DNA from: Bacteroidales bacterium UBA2716 | GTDB taxonomy: Bacteria > Bacteroidota > Bacteroidia > Bacteroidales > UBA932 | Length of the DNA: 8,545 bases | NCBI GenBank assembly: GCA_002354005.1 | Contig: DEKS01000048.1 | Coordinates: 1-8,545 of the forward strand | Direction of reading: 5' to 3' | In this document: in pieces, positions 6,873 to 8,545 of the stretch | Layout: every line of letters begins with the position of its first letter | How positions within the stretch are numbered: position 1 is the stretch's first letter | Notes under the pieces: model-generated | Database searches by the model: none | Told to the model about the DNA's origin: nothing | The model's input: the letters and a program-made list of their open reading frames with translations, nothing else | Made by a program: the position numbers and the translations under genes

Positions 6873-6882
6873 CCGTTCACGG
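6873..6882. promoter_or_regulatory. Candidate operator 1 (CCGTTCACGG)
   Basis: This 10-bp near-palindrome differs at one position from the perfect palindrome CCGTGCACGG at 6934-6943. It lies about 25 bp upstream of the lacI -33 element. The two copies start 61 bp apart, close to six helical turns, which would suit looping or cooperative binding by a dimeric LacI-family protein. Binding by the adjacent regulator is inferred from position and symmetry only. Confidence 0.45.
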
Positions 6883-6931
6883 TGGCCCTTGAGTGCGCTG
6901 TGGGGCATGTTGAAAAGTTCTGTTGAAAAAA

Positions 6932-6951
6932 TTCCGTGCACGGTAACGGAA
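6932..6951. promoter_or_regulatory. Candidate operator 2 upstream of the GH28 promoter
   Basis: The perfect palindrome CCGTGCACGG (6934-6943) is overlapped by a wider inverted repeat, TTCCGT (6932-6937) with ACGGAA (6946-6951). The GH28 -7 element starts at 6968, so this site covers the place where a -33 element would sit, and no good -33 sequence is present there. A protein bound here could block the polymerase or replace the missing -33 contact. It is the best candidate site for the neighbouring LacI-family regulator. Confidence 0.55.
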
Positions 6952-6967
6952 ATTAAAAAAATAGGTG

Positions 6968-6975
6968 TATATTTG
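6968..6975 (+). promoter_or_regulatory. -7 element of the GH28 gene promoter
   Basis: TATATTTG matches the TAnnTTTG consensus exactly. A start of transcription near 6979-6982 would leave a leader of about 25 nt before the ATG at 7006, unlike the leaderless rlmN and lacI promoters. No TTG/TTTG is found about 20 bp upstream, which suggests a weak or regulated promoter. The sequence before the ATG is A-rich, as is common at translation starts in this phylum. Confidence 0.7.
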
Positions 6976-6984
6976 CATCGCCAC

Positions 6985-7001
6985 TTTAATTGAAAATTAA
7001 A
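6985..7001 (+). repeat. AT-only inverted repeat in the GH28 leader
   Basis: TTTAATT (6985-6991) and AATTAAA (6995-7001) form a perfect 7-bp inverted repeat with a 3-nt loop, four bases before the GH28 ATG. As RNA it would be a weak hairpin made only of A-U pairs; as DNA it could be a protein site. AT-rich leaders are normal here, so it may have no function. Confidence 0.35.
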
Positions 7002-7005
7002 ACGA

Positions 7006-8466
7006 ATGACCGCATCCTCCTTGATTCGCATGCTTGCAGCCGCCTTTTTGGCATCGGCCTGCTGTTCCACTTCGGAAACCAATGTGTATGAAGGCGTTCC
7101 CTTCGAAATGCCCCGTGTCCAGCTTCCTTCCATCCCAAGCCGCAGCGTTTGCCTGACGGATTTTGGCGCAGTAGGGGACGGCGTTACGCTGAATACGGAG
7201 GCCTTTGCCAAGGCCATCGATCACTTGGCCGGTCTGGGTGGCGGCCGCCTGGAGGTACCGGCTGGTATCTGGCTCACCGGCCCTATCGGCCTGCAAAGCC
7301 ATATCGAGCTGCACCTGGATCAGGATGCCGTTATTGTTTTCTCCACGGACCAAAGCCTGTATCCCATCATCGACACCAATTTTGAAGGCTTGGATGTGCG
7401 CCGCTGCCTGTCTCCGCTGCATGCAGAGGGCGCCACGGACATTGCCATTACCGGCAAGGGTGTCATTGACGGCAACGGAGACCCCTGGCGGGAAGTCAAG
7501 CGCCGTAAAGTGGGGGACGATACCTGGAAAACCATTCTCAAGCGCGGCGGCGTGCTGTCGGAGGACGGCAGCGTCTGGTATCCGGACGAAGGCTATATGG
7601 CCGCCCGCAAAACCGCCGGCAGCCTTAATTTCCAGGACCAGAGCCTGGACGAAGAGTGGATTAAGACCTTCCTTCGCCCCGTCATGCTCAGCTTCCGTAA
7701 CTGCGAGCGGGTGCTCCTGGAAGACACTTCCTTCCAGAATTCCCCCTGCTGGAACCTGCACCCCCTCTGGTGCAAGGATGTCACCATCAGGAACATCAGC
7801 GTTCGCGCCCCGCACTATTCCACCAACGGCGACGGCATAGACATCGAAGGCTGCGAGAATGTGATTCTCACCGGCTCCAGTTTCGATGTGGGGGACGATG
7901 CCATTTGCATCAAGAGCGGTAAGGACGCCGACGGCCGGCGCCATGCCAAGCCCTGCAAAAACCTGATTATCAAGGACTGCACCGTGTACCACGGCCATGG
8001 CGGCTTTGTGGTGGGCTCGGAAATGAGCGGTGGTGTGGAAAACATCTGGGTGAGCGGCTGCCGCTTCCTGGGTACGGATGTGGGCCTTCGTTTCAAGAGC
8101 ACCCGCGGCCGTGGCGGCGTGGTGAAAAACATCTGGTGCGACCACATTTACATGAAAGACATCGTCTCCTACGGCGTCATCTTCAACCTGTATTATGCCG
8201 GCGTGGCCGCCAGTGACAAAGGGGACGATGACACCGCAGACGTCCAGCCCGTGGACGAGACCACCCCGGAATTCCGCGACATGCACATGAGCGACATGGT
8301 TTGCTCCGGTGCCAAGCAGGCCATTTTTGTGAACGGCCTCCCGGAAATGCCGGTGACCAACCTGGACTTCCGGAACAGTGTTTTCACCGCCCAGAAGGGC
8401 GCAGAGGTGCATTTCGCCAAGAATGTCACCTTCGATAACGTAATTGTAAACGGCGAAAAGTTATGA
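7006..8466 (+). CDS. GH28 polygalacturonase-family lipoprotein
   Basis: This 486-residue protein is a right-handed parallel beta-helix enzyme of family GH28, whose members hydrolyse alpha-1,4-galacturonide or rhamnogalacturonan bonds in pectin by inversion. The family's active-site motifs are all visible: N274-G-D276 in NGDGID, D297-D298 in GDDAICIKSG, H331 in GHGG, and R362-F-K364. The N-terminal VCLTDFGAVGDG segment (about 48-59) is the usual first part of the helix. The N-terminus is a lipoprotein-type signal, with C19 or C20 as the likely lipidated residue (LASAC), pointing to an outer-membrane or periplasmic location. It is divergent from the LacI-family gene and coupled by ATGA to an esterase, so a role in pectin breakdown is well supported. 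Whether it acts endo or exo, and on homogalacturonan or rhamnogalacturonan, is not clear. Confidence 0.93.
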   Translation: MTASSLIRMLAAAFLASACCSTSETNVYEGVPFEMPRVQLPSIPSRSVCLTDFGAVGDGVTLNTEAFAKAIDHLAGLGGGRLEVPAGIWLTGPIGLQSHIELHLDQDAVIVFSTDQSLYPIIDTNFEGLDVRRCLSPLHAEGATDIAITGKGVIDGNGDPWREVKRRKVGDDTWKTILKRGGVLSEDGSVWYPDEGYMAARKTAGSLNFQDQSLDEEWIKTFLRPVMLSFRNCERVLLEDTSFQNSPCWNLHPLWCKDVTIRNISVRAPHYSTNGDGIDIEGCENVILTGSSFDVGDDAICIKSGKDADGRRHAKPCKNLIIKDCTVYHGHGGFVVGSEMSGGVENIWVSGCRFLGTDVGLRFKSTRGRGGVVKNIWCDHIYMKDIVSYGVIFNLYYAGVAASDKGDDDTADVQPVDETTPEFRDMHMSDMVCSGAKQAIFVNGLPEMPVTNLDFRNSVFTAQKGAEVHFAKNVTFDNVIVNGEKL

Positions 8467-8545
8467 TTCTTTCCCTTCTAACAGCAGCCTTGTTCACCAT
8501 CCACCTGATGGGGGACAGCACCATGGCAGAAAAAGACCTGCCCAA
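8463..8545 (+). CDS. GDSL/SGNH esterase, N-terminal fragment (rhamnogalacturonan acetylesterase-like, CE12)
   Basis: The reading frame opens at ATG 8463 and runs off the window after 27 codons. A short hydrophobic segment, MILSLLTAALFTIHL, leads directly into MGDSTMAEKD. GDSTMA with the serine nucleophile is the block I motif of SGNH esterases and, in this exact form, is characteristic of CE12 rhamnogalacturonan acetylesterases, which remove acetyl groups from pectin so that hydrolases can act. The start overlaps the GH28 stop (ATGA), so the two are probably co-translated. The hydrophobic segment may be only part of a signal peptide or a buried first strand; the export route is unclear. The rest of the gene lies outside the window. 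Confidence 0.75.
   Translation, partial: MILSLLTAALFTIHLMGDSTMAEKDLP

Noticed and set aside
6813..7217. N-terminal extension of the LacI-family protein by 135 codons
   Set aside because: It would translate the promoter, both candidate operators and the start of the GH28 gene in antisense; MEKVTINDIA is the normal N-terminus of the family.
6997..8412. 471-codon open frame antisense to the GH28 gene
   Set aside because: Codon-bias shadow; the histidine- and alanine-rich product resembles no family, and the plus strand encodes all GH28 active-site motifs.

Overview
The window is a GC-rich stretch that reads as a member of the Bacteroidota, most likely a Bacteroidales-type carbohydrate-degrading bacterium. 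Three things support this: promoter elements of the Bacteroidota type (TAnnTTTG at -7, in two cases with a TTG/TTTG -33 element 19-20 nt upstream), absence of clear Shine-Dalgarno sequences, and gene families typical of plant-polysaccharide degraders in this phylum. The genus cannot be told from the sequence alone.

Layout. Bases 1-96 hold a diverged 52-bp-period repeat and possibly the 3' end of an upstream gene. A promoter at 97-127 then drives a tightly packed plus-strand series: rlmN (23S rRNA/tRNA A-methyltransferase, 134-1207), a patatin-like phospholipase fused to a POTRA and outer-membrane beta-barrel (1204-3618), recX (3623-4072) and a secreted GH43 glycosidase (4069-5772). Three of these genes are joined to a neighbour by ATGA stop/start overlaps, and the fourth junction is 4 bp. 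The GH43 gene runs tail-to-tail into a minus-strand LacI-family regulator (5766-6812), and the two stop codons overlap. A 193-bp divergent control region (6813-7005) separates the regulator from a plus-strand GH28 polygalacturonase lipoprotein (7006-8466). This is translationally coupled (ATGA) to the start of a GDSL/SGNH esterase resembling rhamnogalacturonan acetylesterases (8463 to the edge). GH28 plus the esterase looks like the beginning of a pectin-degradation cluster under LacI-type control. No SusC/SusD pair lies inside the window.

The most notable observation is that two coding regions carry in-frame, repeat-like inserts at positions where their families have short loops or linkers. 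One is a 102-nt long-armed palindrome coding for 34 residues at the GH43 domain junction (4996-5097). The other is a hairpin-plus-direct-repeat block of about 50 nt in rlmN (386-436). Both resemble dispersed intergenic palindromes that have been captured as protein sequence. The divergent region also holds two near-identical 10-bp palindromes (CCGTKCACGG) spaced 61 bp apart, which are good candidate operators. The rlmN and lacI promoters lie so close to their ATG codons that their transcripts are probably leaderless.

No tRNA, rRNA, CRISPR array, insertion sequence or convincing intrinsic terminator was seen, and no gene-free stretch exceeds 200 bases.
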